A stretch of DNA of 64,000 nucleotides, from positions 744,001 through 808,000 of the forward strand of contig NZ_BMMW01000002.1 in NCBI RefSeq assembly GCF_014646135.1, written 5' to 3'. The position numbers and the translations under genes were made by a program. This document shows, one piece after another, positions 8,915 through 17,448 of this stretch. This stretch comes from Nocardia camponoti. Lineage in GTDB: Bacteria; Actinomycetota; Actinomycetes; Mycobacteriales; Mycobacteriaceae. A model generated the notes under the pieces. That model saw nothing but the letters and a program-made list of their open reading frames with translations, had not been told where the DNA came from and did not search any database. The first letter of the stretch is position 1. Each line of letters begins with the position of its first letter.

Positions 8915-9873
8915 AGCGACCCCTCCCTCTCCAACTTCGCCGCCCACGCTATCGAACCCCACCACCCCGATCAACGCCGAGCTAACGAACAAGCGGATGC
9001 CTGCGGCAGCTGTCCCAACCCAAAGGAGCACCCAAGGGTGCCGGTGTCGTAACCATCCCTGCCCGGCTCCCCGCACTTTCGCCCCGAGACGCGACTCGGC
9101 CACCACAGCTAGCCCCGCGCCCGAATCAGCGCGTGGCAAACCAAGATGAACCGCGACGAAGGTGTGCACAACCGAACCGCCACGGTGCGTAGTCCCGTTC
9201 CTACGACGATGGATCTCCGGGCACGGCTGGTTAATGGGTTGTTTGCCCCGGGTGTAGCTCGCCAAATGACCACCCAGACGACCACATGGCCTGGGAGCGG
9301 AAGCAGAACTCACCCGCGAAGAGAGGGTCGCCGAGGGAGCGGAAGTCGTCCCGGCATAGCGACACGTGCGCCCGACCTTTGAACCGGCCGAGGTGTTGGC
9401 AGTAGGGTGACCCCTACGGTGCGAACAGGTTGAGTCTGTCTCGTACCCAGGCCTTCGGCGGTGCTTCCAACACCCCGGAGGCCGTTCTTGTGCGCGAGGC
9501 TACACCCGAATCCCGTTGACTTGCAACAATGCCGGTCAGCTATGGGACTGATGGGTCCAAGCCTTCGCGGAGACCGCGGTCACCAGACCGTTCGTCACTT
9601 CGCGTCAACGCTCGTGCGCCGCAGGGGCCGCCAGTACGACATCCGGCCGAACCTCCGTGCGACGGGTCGGCCGAGCCCCCAGCGCTGGTCACCCATGCGC
9701 GTGTGTTGGTAGGGTGCGGACGTCGTGGTCAGCAATACGACGCAGGGCGGGATCAAGATGCTGTCGCAGGCATTTTGGGGCGGCCAGCTTTGGAGTTACC
9801 GGCCGCCAATTCCTTGCCTTCCGATTGCGGCACACAATCGAAGAATTTCATTTATGAAATAGGGGAACCCAAC
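8915..9873. other. long intergenic stretch between the two divergent arms of the island
   Basis: About 960 bases without a gene I can support. Open frames cross it on both strands but have no ribosome site, no recognisable domain and base composition unlike coding DNA. It must contain the divergent promoters for the minus-strand DUF3558/WXG/PPE/EspG unit and the plus-strand substrate unit. The last 30 bases are markedly AT-rich and lead into AGGGGA six bases before the GTG at 9874. It could also hold decayed gene pieces. Confidence 0.5.
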
Positions 9874-11109
9874 GTGACAGAAGCTCTTCGCGCCGTTCCG
9901 GGCGAGATTGCTGGCCTCGGAAACCTAGTATCTGAAATCGGCACGGACATCAACAGTGCCGCTTTCTTCATCGGTGAGCATGGGAAGCCGGCCGAATGGC
10001 TATCTGGGCCTATAATTGACGACCTTCTCGAACCGTTCAGTGGTGTTGCCGCAGCAACGAAAACTCGAATGTCGTACCTATCCAACACCACTCAGGGAAC
10101 TGGCACTGAGCTCAACAAAGCCGCGTGGATGTACCACGACAAGGACCAACAGAATTACGCCGCGCTGAACAGTCACACAATGGGGTTGGACACAGTTAAG
10201 TCACCCGATGTAGAAACACAGGGGGTCACAAGCTTCTACGACTCAGCCGTTAAATACAACAAAGCCAAGGAATTCAAGCTCGACGAGCCACAGGCTAATA
10301 AGGAAGACACCGCCGGGTTAATCGCTGAAGTTGCACCGGTTCTCGGCGACGTCAACGAGAGCATTAAGAGCATTACTCGGACGGCCGGTCAGGAGCGCGA
10401 TCTATTGGGCGAGTGCTTGAAACCCATTCCAGGAAATTGGAATGAGATCAGGCGTATCGGCGAGTGCCACAAGGCTGCGGGAAACGGGATGGAGGCTTGC
10501 GGCGACAATCTCGAAGCCGGACTTCGAAGAGTGGACGCCAGTTGGGACGGGCTTGCGGCGCAAGCATTCACGACATGGGCTAACCGGGCCGTAGCGGCCA
10601 TGAAATGGGAAGGGCCCGTCGGACGGATTGTGAGCGACGCATTCGCTGTCATCGCAGATGAGATTCGCGCTGCGGTTAAGGCAATCCTCACAAAGATTTG
10701 GGACGTGCTGAAATCTCGGATCAATTTCACTAGTATTAAGGGAATTTTCCAGACGATCGCGAGGAAGATCCCTGTTGTTGGACAGATTGGCGAGATCATC
10801 GAGCTTGGATACAAGTTCGCTAACATCATCGCGGATGCGATTGGGCTTGTGGGCAAAATTCGGGAGCTCGTGGATAAAGTTAAGAAATTGCTGGAATACC
10901 TCAATGATCCGGTTGGGAAGTTGAAGCAGAACGCAGAGCAGAAGCTCGCGGAAACCGTCGCGCCGATTACGAATCGAGTTAACGACGTAACACGCAAAGC
11001 TGCAATTGCACAAGATCTCGCCCGGATTTCCCAGGTCAACGACACACTAAACAGCCCCGACGCCGCCTTTGAGGTTGGCACCGGGCATGCCCCCTGGAGC
11101 AACGCATGA
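9874..11109 (+). CDS. putative type VII secretion substrate with two WXG-like helical domains
   Basis: A 411-residue, helix-rich protein without signal peptide. Residues 1-95 look like an ESX-substrate or WXG100-type hairpin ending TELNKAAWMYHDKDQQNYA. Residues 200-245 contain a second, classical hallmark, ASWDGLAAQAF with W224-x-G226. A long amphipathic section (about 250-350) includes IPVVGQIGEIIELGYKFANI, which could be membrane-active. No enzymatic motif is recognisable. The GTG at 9874 has AGGGGA upstream; an open frame extends back to 9529 but that part has no coding character. Codons are visibly AT-richer than those of flanking core genes, suggesting transfer. The next gene overlaps by four bases and may encode its partner. 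Confidence 0.6.
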   Translation: MTEALRAVPGEIAGLGNLVSEIGTDINSAAFFIGEHGKPAEWLSGPIIDDLLEPFSGVAAATKTRMSYLSNTTQGTGTELNKAAWMYHDKDQQNYAALNSHTMGLDTVKSPDVETQGVTSFYDSAVKYNKAKEFKLDEPQANKEDTAGLIAEVAPVLGDVNESIKSITRTAGQERDLLGECLKPIPGNWNEIRRIGECHKAAGNGMEACGDNLEAGLRRVDASWDGLAAQAFTTWANRAVAAMKWEGPVGRIVSDAFAVIADEIRAAVKAILTKIWDVLKSRINFTSIKGIFQTIARKIPVVGQIGEIIELGYKFANIIADAIGLVGKIRELVDKVKKLLEYLNDPVGKLKQNAEQKLAETVAPITNRVNDVTRKAAIAQDLARISQVNDTLNSPDAAFEVGTGHAPWSNA

Positions 11110-11591
11110 CCCGCTGGAACAACATGCGCGAGCCGAACATCGACCCTGTAGTCGAAAGTCTCGTAAGCGAATTGATGCGTTCAGCCGATGACTTGCGGAC
11201 CGCTCGAATACGTTTAGAAAATCTAGATGTTCAGGCGCTACTAGACGAAGTAACTGAAGTAACCGCTGAGTTCATGTCCAATCTGGCCGAAGCGGAGTAT
11301 GCCTCCGCGGAATTAAAAGCGTTCGCAGCCCGGGTTCGCTCCGGCGAGTGTGAGTGGTCGGAGATAGAGACGAAAGCCCGTCCGATCCCTCTCGAAGTTA
11401 GCGAATTGAAGGAATCGCCCCGGTTCGAGTGGATTTGGACGTCTAACATGTCTGATCCCTCCGGTTCGATCCCTCAAGCTACGCGCGCTCAGGAGCCTGA
11501 TTCTTACCAACTAGGGCCCGGCGAGGTTGGGCCTAGCGATTGGTCCGACGATTTCAACGACTACGGGCGAGAGGGCGATTGGCGGTGGTAG
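11106..11591 (+). CDS. hypothetical helical/acidic protein coupled to the WXG-like substrate
   Basis: A 161-residue protein of unknown family starting with an ATGA overlap on the previous stop. Residues 10-85 are predicted helical and charged (DDLRTARIRLENLDVQALLD), compatible with a coiled-coil partner. The C-terminal 45 residues are Pro/Asp/Trp-rich and end GREGDWRW. There is no signal peptide or membrane segment. By position it could be a chaperone, co-substrate or protective partner of the preceding protein; nothing in the sequence decides among these. Its GC content is as low as that of the preceding gene. Confidence 0.6.
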   Translation: MTRWNNMREPNIDPVVESLVSELMRSADDLRTARIRLENLDVQALLDEVTEVTAEFMSNLAEAEYASAELKAFAARVRSGECEWSEIETKARPIPLEVSELKESPRFEWIWTSNMSDPSGSIPQATRAQEPDSYQLGPGEVGPSDWSDDFNDYGREGDWRW

Positions 11592-12226
11592 TCCGAGGGG
11601 CAGGTCTTCGAAGTGTCAGACGTACCCACGCCATCTTGGTGTCGACGGTAGTCTGTGTAGCCGCCATCTCCGGCTGCGGCAACTCCCCGACATCACCAGC
11701 CGAAAGCGCCACATCTGGTGTTTCATCAACGCCCGTCAGCATAATCGCACCGCCAGCGCCCGCGGCCGACCAGTCTGGCCAAGAACGGCAGGTGAAAATT
11801 GATCCGTGCCTGGTGATCGGGGACGATCTGCTCACAGCAGCGGGATTAGACCCGACGAGTAGGGAACGGGCATCGGAGACCGTGACCAGCTTGCTCATAA
11901 GTATCGGCTGCTCGTTTAACCGTCGCCAGACAGCCGACGGCGGGTCGAAGCTCGTTGGTCAGGCTACCGTTCTCTCTACAAACTCGACCGTGGCGTCAGT
12001 CGCTAAGGACGTCGACACCTACAACATCGCGAGTGTGGAACCGATCGCCGGGCGACAAGCGGTCACCTACGCGGCCAGAATGTCGCCCAACCTTTGCACG
12101 ACCAGTGTCGCCGCGTCCGATGGAACCTTTGATATACGGTTTATAGGTTCGCCCACGGCCGACCGATCAGTTTGCGAGGAAAGTAGATCAATCGCCTCGA
12201 CCTTTGCACGGGCATTTCCCCAGTGA
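11585..12226 (+). CDS. DUF3558 lipoprotein (copy 2)
   Basis: A 213-residue predicted lipoprotein with lipobox ISGC (Cys31), a Ser/Thr/Pro-rich linker, then the DUF3558 core KIDPCLVIGDDLLTAAGLDP, central Cys in SIGCSFNRR, and CTTS and SVCEESRSIASTF near the end. The start is uncertain: the GTG at 11585 overlaps the previous gene by seven bases and has GAGGG upstream, while an ATG at 11540 in the same frame would add 15 basic residues ahead of the signal. It is co-directional with and overlaps the two flanking genes. The function of the family is unknown; a cell-envelope location follows from the lipobox. Confidence 0.75.
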   Translation: MVVRGAGLRSVRRTHAILVSTVVCVAAISGCGNSPTSPAESATSGVSSTPVSIIAPPAPAADQSGQERQVKIDPCLVIGDDLLTAAGLDPTSRERASETVTSLLISIGCSFNRRQTADGGSKLVGQATVLSTNSTVASVAKDVDTYNIASVEPIAGRQAVTYAARMSPNLCTTSVAASDGTFDIRFIGSPTADRSVCEESRSIASTFARAFPQ

Positions 12227-12867
12227 TTCGCAAGAAGGTATCAGGTCGGCCGGTTCGTCACCGTTCAAACAACCACGTACCAGTGACAATTGAGCTCCAT
12301 CTTCGGAATGTCACCGAAAACGTACTTGAGCGAAAGTGGGCCAGGGATCCGCAAAGGTGGCACGACAGGTATTCACTGAGGCCGTCGGTCGCGCTGCCCA
12401 ATGTCTGTGCACAACATGGTCGCCCATCGGTCACCACCTGCGCACGCCCCATCGAATTCCAAGGAGACGGCTATGAGCAGTCAACACCGACGCGAGTAGC
12501 TACTGATCTCGTCCGTGCGATCGCGACAAAGCAGCGTGGCGAAACCGGGACGCGAGCGCTACTTTGGGCAGACTGGCCCGTTTGCATAAGGTGCCGACTG
12601 CGGAGTCGCGTTCAACGCGGTGTGGCGATCCTGATTATGTTAGCTGTTCTGGCGGACATAACGAGAAGGATAATCGACTATAGTGGTGGCACTACCGATG
12701 TTGTTGCATTCATCGGATTCCTGATTGTCATTTCAAGTCCTTTTGTTCTATTGGCGTCCCTGCTGCTCAAGGCAGCCGATACCTTCGTTCGCTGCACGAA
12801 TCTGGCAGTCCCACACCAAGCGACAATCGTCGCGCACCCTCGCTTTGAAGCCGGGTTCGACAGGTGA
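12223..12867 (+). CDS. hypothetical membrane protein with two C-terminal transmembrane helices
   Basis: 214 residues if started at the GTG at 12223 (GTGA overlap with the previous stop). The segment LPNVCAQHGRPSV (about residues 58-70) resembles a cysteine-containing motif common in small actinobacterial membrane proteins, and the true start may lie shortly before it. Two hydrophobic stretches, VAILIMLAVLADI and VVAFIGFLIVISSPFVLLAS, form a hairpin. The tail CTNLAVPHQATIVAHP would lie in the cytoplasm or cell wall side. No family assigned. Four-base overlaps on both sides place it in one operon with the DUF3558 genes. Confidence 0.55.
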   Translation: MIRKKVSGRPVRHRSNNHVPVTIELHLRNVTENVLERKWARDPQRWHDRYSLRPSVALPNVCAQHGRPSVTTCARPIEFQGDGYEQSTPTRVATDLVRAIATKQRGETGTRALLWADWPVCIRCRLRSRVQRGVAILIMLAVLADITRRIIDYSGGTTDVVAFIGFLIVISSPFVLLASLLLKAADTFVRCTNLAVPHQATIVAHPRFEAGFDR

Positions 12868-13451
12868 ATATGGCGCTGAAGTTGATCGGTACATGTAAGA
12901 AAACGATGGTCCCGATACTTGTCGGAGCGATCCTCACGACAATCGTGACTGCCTGCGGCAGCGACGACCGCACGGACATCGGATCGCCGAGCACACCAGC
13001 GGCAGCGGAAGCCGATCGCTTGCCGGATCCCTGCGCGATGACCGAGGCCGATCTCGCCGCCGCCGGATTCGTCTCCACCGATCGGATCACGGGGCCGGTC
13101 GGCATTGAGTTCAAAGAGTGGAAGGGGTGCACCTGGCAGACGACGGCGGGATGGTTCAACGTCGCGGTTTTCACTGGGCCCGTCAACACCACAGAGTTCG
13201 GCAATGATGCGAAATACGAAGGCTACTGGGCGAAGGGGCGGGTTTCGGTTGATGGTGTCGAGGGCGTGGGATACCGCGACAAGCTCGACCCGAGCAACCG
13301 GCTCCGCTGCTATGTCGGTGTCGACAGAACGTACGGAATGGTGCTGTTTCGAGCCGCCATCCCGTACATACCGCAGGGCCAGCAACCGCCGGGTGATGTG
13401 TGTGCCGAGGTGAATCGAATCAGCGCGACTCTACTGAAGTCGATGTCGTGA
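12864..13451 (+). CDS. DUF3558 lipoprotein (copy 3)
   Basis: A 195-residue predicted lipoprotein: basic n-region, hydrophobic core VPILVGAILTTIV and lipobox VTAC (Cys31). The mature domain shows the DUF3558 plan most clearly: PDPCAMTEADLAAAGF, then EWKGCTW, then RLRCYVGVD and GDVCAEVNRISATLL. The GTG at 12864 overlaps the previous stop as GTGA; an ATG two codons later is an alternative. It is the last long gene of the plus-strand arm. Copies 1-3 differ widely from one another, so they are old paralogues rather than recent duplicates. Confidence 0.8.
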   Translation: MNMALKLIGTCKKTMVPILVGAILTTIVTACGSDDRTDIGSPSTPAAAEADRLPDPCAMTEADLAAAGFVSTDRITGPVGIEFKEWKGCTWQTTAGWFNVAVFTGPVNTTEFGNDAKYEGYWAKGRVSVDGVEGVGYRDKLDPSNRLRCYVGVDRTYGMVLFRAAIPYIPQGQQPPGDVCAEVNRISATLLKSMS

Positions 13452-13476
13452 TTCATCGCCTCTAGAAACTGGACAG

Positions 13477-13734
13477 ATGTCGGAAGAAGCTTTTGGAAAG
13501 ATATTCCAGACCGCCGAGGAAGCGAGCCTCCAGCCACTCAGCGACGAGGAGCGTGCTGCCGAACGCCGCATGTTCGACGAAGCACGGGCACGGTGGCACA
13601 CAACGCCGCCCGCAGATCCCGCCTCCATTCCCGAACGCTTTCACGACGACTACGTCGGCACTGATCACGAAGGGCGCACTTATGATCCACAAACGAGACA
13701 GTGGTACGACGAGCTTGGGCGCCTGGGCAAGTGA
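13477..13734 (+). CDS. small hypothetical protein at the right edge of the island
   Basis: An 85-residue acidic protein starting at an ATG with GGACAG just upstream, 25 bases after the DUF3558 copy 3 stop. The C-terminal half DPQTRQWYDELGRLGK has a repeat-like YD/WYD pattern. Its TGA stop falls exactly where the right copy of the 104-bp repeat begins (13732), so the end of this gene is the island boundary. No family is recognised. It could be the last gene of the cassette or a fortuitous frame. Confidence 0.45.
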   Translation: MSEEAFGKIFQTAEEASLQPLSDEERAAERRMFDEARARWHTTPPADPASIPERFHDDYVGTDHEGRTYDPQTRQWYDELGRLGK

Positions 13735-13735
13735 C

Positions 13736-14563
13736 CTACTTCGTCAACCCGTCGATGAAATCCGACACTTCCGACACAAAGCGCGGACGGTCCTCGATGA
13801 ACAGGCCGTGTTGGGCACCTTCGAATACCGACAACGTCGCTTCCGGTGCCGTTTCGGCGATGTAGGTGCCCGCGCTCAACGGGACAACAGGATCCTCGCT
13901 GCCATGCAGCACCAGCACTGGAATATCAAGGGAGCGAAGGGTTTCGGTGTTGTCGACGGTCCGGTAGAACAGCGCCTTCCGTACCGACGGTGGCGTCGAC
14001 AAGCTGCCGCCGAAGAGGCGCTGCGCGTCGACGCCCTTGTCGGTGCCCGTGCCAACGTTGGCGTTGCCGAACGCCGCGAACCCGCGCATCGCGCGCCCCG
14101 CTGACTCCTCGAACACGCCCGGGATCGCCTTCTCCATCGCCGGCCCGGTTTCCGCGCCCGGCACGCCTCGGCCGATGTGGGCTGGCGCGCCACAGTAGAT
14201 AACGCCAGCGACCGCATCGGTGCCGTAGGTGGCTAGGTAATCGGTCGCGACGATCCCGCCGTACGACCAACCGAGCAACACCGCACCCGACGAAATACCT
14301 TCGGCGGCAAGCACAGCCGCGATGTCGGCCGCCCACGCCTTCGGGTCGTCGTATCCGGTGCCCGGGTCATCGGAGTAACCGTGCCCGCGCAGATCGACGG
14401 CGATCACCCGATACCGCGCGGCGAGGTCGTCGGCCGCAGCGCCCCAGCAGCGCAAATTCCCCGACCACCCGTGCAGCAACACCAGCGGTGTCGCGTCGGC
14501 GGGACCGTCGACTCGGTAAACAATGCGGTTGCCCTCGGCACTGACAGCATCACGAATAGCCAT
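13736..14563 (-). CDS. alpha/beta-hydrolase
   Basis: A 275-residue soluble hydrolase of the non-haem peroxidase/epoxide-hydrolase-like group. It has the oxyanion motif HGWSGN (residues 31-36), the nucleophile elbow GWSYGG with Ser100, an acid in HGSEDPVVP and a late His in GAQHGLF. Start MAIRDAVSAEGN is an ATG at 14563. Its last 104 bases are repeated at the far side of the type VII island (5796-5899). It is divergent from the SDR gene, with about 80 bases between them. The substrate cannot be read from sequence. Confidence 0.85.
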   Translation of the reverse strand: MAIRDAVSAEGNRIVYRVDGPADATPLVLLHGWSGNLRCWGAAADDLAARYRVIAVDLRGHGYSDDPGTGYDDPKAWAADIAAVLAAEGISSGAVLLGWSYGGIVATDYLATYGTDAVAGVIYCGAPAHIGRGVPGAETGPAMEKAIPGVFEESAGRAMRGFAAFGNANVGTGTDKGVDAQRLFGGSLSTPPSVRKALFYRTVDNTETLRSLDIPVLVLHGSEDPVVPLSAGTYIAETAPEATLSVFEGAQHGLFIEDRPRFVSEVSDFIDGLTK

Positions 14564-14644
14564 CCCGACAGGCTAGAACGCACTATCGCGCAGCGTGAGC
14601 GCAGTCATGGCAACCGCCGAAATCGGCCAATAGGATGGCCGCTT

Positions 14645-15379
14645 ATGAGCACGATTCGCACTGCCGTCGTCACCGGAGCCAGCTCGGGTATCGGCGAAGC
14701 AACCGCACGGGAACTCGCTAAGCAGGGCTACCACGTCTACGTGGGCGCGCGTCGATTCGACCGCGTGCAGGCGCTTGCCAACGAGATCGGTGGCACCGCG
14801 CTTTCGCTCGACGTCACCGACGAAGACAGTGTGCGCGCGTTCACCGACGCCGTGGAGCAAGTAGATGTGCTGGTCAACAACGCGGGCGGGGCGAAGGGGC
14901 TTGCGTCGGTCGCCGACGCTGACCTCGACGACTGGCGGTGGATGTGGGAAACCAACGTGCTTGGCACCCTGCGTATCACCAAGGCGCTGCTGCCGAAGCT
15001 GATCGCGTCGGGCGACGGACTCATCGTCACCATCACCTCTATCGCCGCCCTCCTGGCCTACCCGAACGGCGCGGGCTACACCTCGGCCAAGCACGCCCAG
15101 GGCGTTCTCCATCGCACGTTGCGCGACGAACTGCTCGGTCAGCCGGTGCGCCTCACCGAGATCGCGCCGGGCGCGGTGGAAACCGAGTTCTCGCTGGTCC
15201 GCTTCGACGGCGACGCTGAGCGCGCGGCGAAGGTGTACGAGGGCATCGACCCGCTGTATGCCCAGGACATCGCCGAAATCGTCGGCTTCGCCGCGTCCCG
15301 CCCGCCGCACGTGAACCTCGACACGATCGTCGTGAAGCCGCGCGACCAGGCGGGCCCCGGAGCATTCGCACGCCGCTAA
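14645..15379 (+). CDS. short-chain dehydrogenase/reductase
   Basis: A 244-residue classical SDR, matching in place M. tuberculosis Rv0484c. It has the cofactor motif TGASSGIG (residues 9-16), the NNAG box (LVNNAGGAK), the catalytic Ser in ITSIAAL and the YTSAK active-site Tyr/Lys. An Arg-rich segment after beta-2 (GARRFDR) suggests NADP. The ATG at 14645 is chosen because the SDR fold begins immediately; an open frame extends upstream without domain content. Substrate unknown; YdfG-like serine/hydroxy-acid dehydrogenases are close in architecture. Confidence 0.9.
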   Translation: MSTIRTAVVTGASSGIGEATARELAKQGYHVYVGARRFDRVQALANEIGGTALSLDVTDEDSVRAFTDAVEQVDVLVNNAGGAKGLASVADADLDDWRWMWETNVLGTLRITKALLPKLIASGDGLIVTITSIAALLAYPNGAGYTSAKHAQGVLHRTLRDELLGQPVRLTEIAPGAVETEFSLVRFDGDAERAAKVYEGIDPLYAQDIAEIVGFAASRPPHVNLDTIVVKPRDQAGPGAFARR

Positions 15380-15538
15380 TCCCTCTCGCCGAGTCGCGGC
15401 AACCAGCTAGCGCCCTTACCGTTGATATGCACCTAATCGTTAGCCAGCTCTCATTGATAGCTGACAATTCGCTGCTAAATCGAAACCTCGCTACGATCAG
15501 GTTGTTTGTCAATAGCCAGTAGCTCAGGGGTGTTTAGC

Positions 15539-16006
15539 ATGCGCAGTATCAAGTCGGTCCTCGACGGCTTCAAAGACTTCCTCATGCGGGGGAATGTCAT
15601 CGACCTTGCCGTCGCGGTGGTCATGGGTACCGCCTTCACCGCGGTCGTCACGTCCTTCAGCAAGGGCCTGATCAACCCGCTGCTCGCGGTGTTCGGCTCG
15701 ACCAACGAGCTCGGCCTCGGTATTCAGCTCGTCGCCGACAAGCCCGCGACCTTCATCGCCGTTGGCCCGATCATCACCGCGTTCGTCGACTTCTTCATGG
15801 TCGCCGCGGTGCTGTACTTCGTGCTGATGCTGCCGATGAAGTCGCTCAAGAACCGCTTCGGCACCACCAAGGCCGCCGAGCCGACCGAGACCGAACTGCT
15901 CATCGAGATCCGCGACCTGCTCGCCAAGCAGCAGGGCCTGACGACCGAGCAGGTCGATGCCATCAGCACCGACCGCTCGGCCGAAGCAGAGCCTGCTAAG
16001 TCCTAA
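15539..16006 (+). CDS. mscL: large-conductance mechanosensitive channel
   Basis: A 155-residue MscL that opens under membrane tension to release solutes on hypo-osmotic shock. The opening FKDFLMRGNVIDLAVAVVMG is the conserved N-terminal amphipathic helix and first transmembrane helix lining the gate. The second helix is FFMVAAVLYFVLMLPM. The charged C-terminal bundle (ELLIEIRDLLAKQ) is present. The ATG at 15539 has AGGGG 8 bases upstream; the family starts here. It ends one base before the convergent MFS gene stop, with no visible terminator between them. Confidence 0.97.
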   Translation: MRSIKSVLDGFKDFLMRGNVIDLAVAVVMGTAFTAVVTSFSKGLINPLLAVFGSTNELGLGIQLVADKPATFIAVGPIITAFVDFFMVAAVLYFVLMLPMKSLKNRFGTTKAAEPTETELLIEIRDLLAKQQGLTTEQVDAISTDRSAEAEPAKS

Positions 16007-17443
16007 CTAACGCTTCCGAGGAAGCAGTAAGGCCGGGATCAACGCGAGCCCGATCAACACCGGAGCCAGCAGGTAGGTGTGCGCGAAGGCCGACCCGAGC
16101 GCGGGCGCGAGGTTGGCCCGCGCCACCTGATCCATCGCGTGCAACGCCTGCAAGCTCGCGCCCGCTGGTAGTTGCGCGCTCAGGATCACCGACGTCAGCG
16201 CGGTGCCGATGGCCATTGAGCTGGTGCTCACCATGTTCAGCAACGTCGACCCAGCGGGTTGCTGCGGACGACTCAGCCCGCGCGTCGCGGTGGTGATCAC
16301 CGGCATCATCGTGCCGCCGCCACCCGCGCCCATCGCCAGCATGGTGAGCATCAGCACCCACACCGGCGCACCTAGGTTCACCTCGACAACAAACGCGACG
16401 AACCCGGTGAGCGCGACCGCGATCGAGAACGGCAGGTACCGACCTGGCGCGACGCGGTCGATGAGCCGTCCCGCGACCTGCATCGTCGCACCCGATGCGA
16501 GTGCGAACGGAATCCCGAGCGCACCTGCCACCATCGCGGACTCCCCGCGTACCAGCTGGAAGTACAAGGGCAGCAACAGCATTGACCCGAAGTAGCCCGT
16601 CGCGAACAGGGCGAGCAGCACGGTCGCTTTGCGCGTTGTCGGGTTGCTGAGCACCCGCAGGTCGAGCAGCGGCGCGGGCACCCGCAGCGACCGGACGACG
16701 AACGCGCCGATCAACGCGACGCCAACCGCCACCGGCCCGATGACCGCCGCGAGCCCGGCACCCTCCCCCGCCGCGCTGACGCCATAGATCACCAGCGCGA
16801 GCCCCGGCGACATCAGCGCAAGCCCAACGACGTCGAGCGGTTTGGTCGGTTCGGGCTGGTCATCAGGCACAACCCGGCGTACCAAAACCAGCACGAGCGC
16901 GCCAAGCGGCAGGTTCAGGAAGAACATCCACCGCCACGACACTTCGTCGATGAAGTAGCCGCCGAGCACGGGCCCGAACAGTGGCCCGACGAGGATCGCG
17001 AGCCCGAGCGTGCTCATCAGTCGACCTTGAGTTTCCGGTGACGCGGCGCGCAACAGAATGGTCGTCGCGACCGGCATCAACAACCCGCCAGCAGCGCCTT
17101 GGATGAAGCGAAACGCGATGAGCGACTCCACATTCCACGCCGAACCAACGAGCACCGACCCAACAACGAACCCCGCGACCGCACCCAAGTACAGCCGCTT
17201 CGCGCCAAAGCGCCCCATCAGCCACGCCGAACTTGGCACCACTGCGCCGAGCGCGAGCGAGTAGCCGGTCGCGACCCACGCGATCGTGGCAAGTCCCGCG
17301 TTGAATTCGTCGGAAAGCTTGTTGATCGCGACGTTGACGATCGTCTGATCGAGCGTCGCCATGATCATCCCGATCACGAGCACCAGGGCTATCCGCATCG
17401 GATTAACTTGTGCGACAACAGGTTTAGCAGCAACGGTAACCAT
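16007..17443 (-). CDS. MFS drug-resistance-type exporter, DHA2 family (EmrB/QacA-like)
   Basis: A 478-residue permease with 14 predicted membrane spans. Motif D/C regions typical of the DHA2 family are visible: LDQTIVNVAINKLSDEF in helix 1, GRFGAKRLYLGAVAGFV (motif A), and SWRWMFFLNLPLGALVLVL after helix 5 (motif C region GPVLGGYFID). The ATG at 17443 has GGAAG 7 bases upstream, giving MVTVAAKP; longer frames run into the upstream FMN reductase gene. It follows that gene by five bases, so the two are probably co-transcribed. Substrates are likely amphipathic drugs or metabolites, but cannot be specified. Confidence 0.9.
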   Translation of the reverse strand: MVTVAAKPVVAQVNPMRIALVLVIGMIMATLDQTIVNVAINKLSDEFNAGLATIAWVATGYSLALGAVVPSSAWLMGRFGAKRLYLGAVAGFVVGSVLVGSAWNVESLIAFRFIQGAAGGLLMPVATTILLRAASPETQGRLMSTLGLAILVGPLFGPVLGGYFIDEVSWRWMFFLNLPLGALVLVLVRRVVPDDQPEPTKPLDVVGLALMSPGLALVIYGVSAAGEGAGLAAVIGPVAVGVALIGAFVVRSLRVPAPLLDLRVLSNPTTRKATVLLALFATGYFGSMLLLPLYFQLVRGESAMVAGALGIPFALASGATMQVAGRLIDRVAPGRYLPFSIAVALTGFVAFVVEVNLGAPVWVLMLTMLAMGAGGGGTMMPVITTATRGLSRPQQPAGSTLLNMVSTSSMAIGTALTSVILSAQLPAGASLQALHAMDQVARANLAPALGSAFAHTYLLAPVLIGLALIPALLLPRKR

Positions 17444-17448
17444 GTCGA

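Larger units (their letters stand above)
5796..13835. mobile_element. type VII-secretion accessory island bracketed by a 104-bp imperfect direct repeat
   Basis: Direct repeats at 5796-5899 and 13732-13835 (same orientation, about 89 percent identical, gap-free) enclose about 7.8 kb. The enclosed genes are absent from the otherwise Rv0484-Rv0486-like neighbourhood: EspG-like, PPE-like, WXG-like, three DUF3558 lipoproteins, a two-WXG substrate and small unknowns. The repeat is the 3' end of the hydrolase gene whose complete copy sits at the right flank. No integrase, transposase, recombinase or tRNA gene is seen, so the element would have moved by host homologous recombination or has lost its mobility genes. 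Confidence 0.65.

Noticed and set aside
9529..9873. N-terminal extension of the 411-aa substrate back to an ATG at 9529
   Set aside because: The added 115 residues are low-complexity Arg/Pro/Ser text without structure, and a proper ribosome site precedes the GTG at 9874.
5796..13835. Integrase-driven genomic island with tRNA attachment site
   Set aside because: No integrase, recombinase, transposase or tRNA gene was found within or beside the repeats; the repeat is protein-coding.
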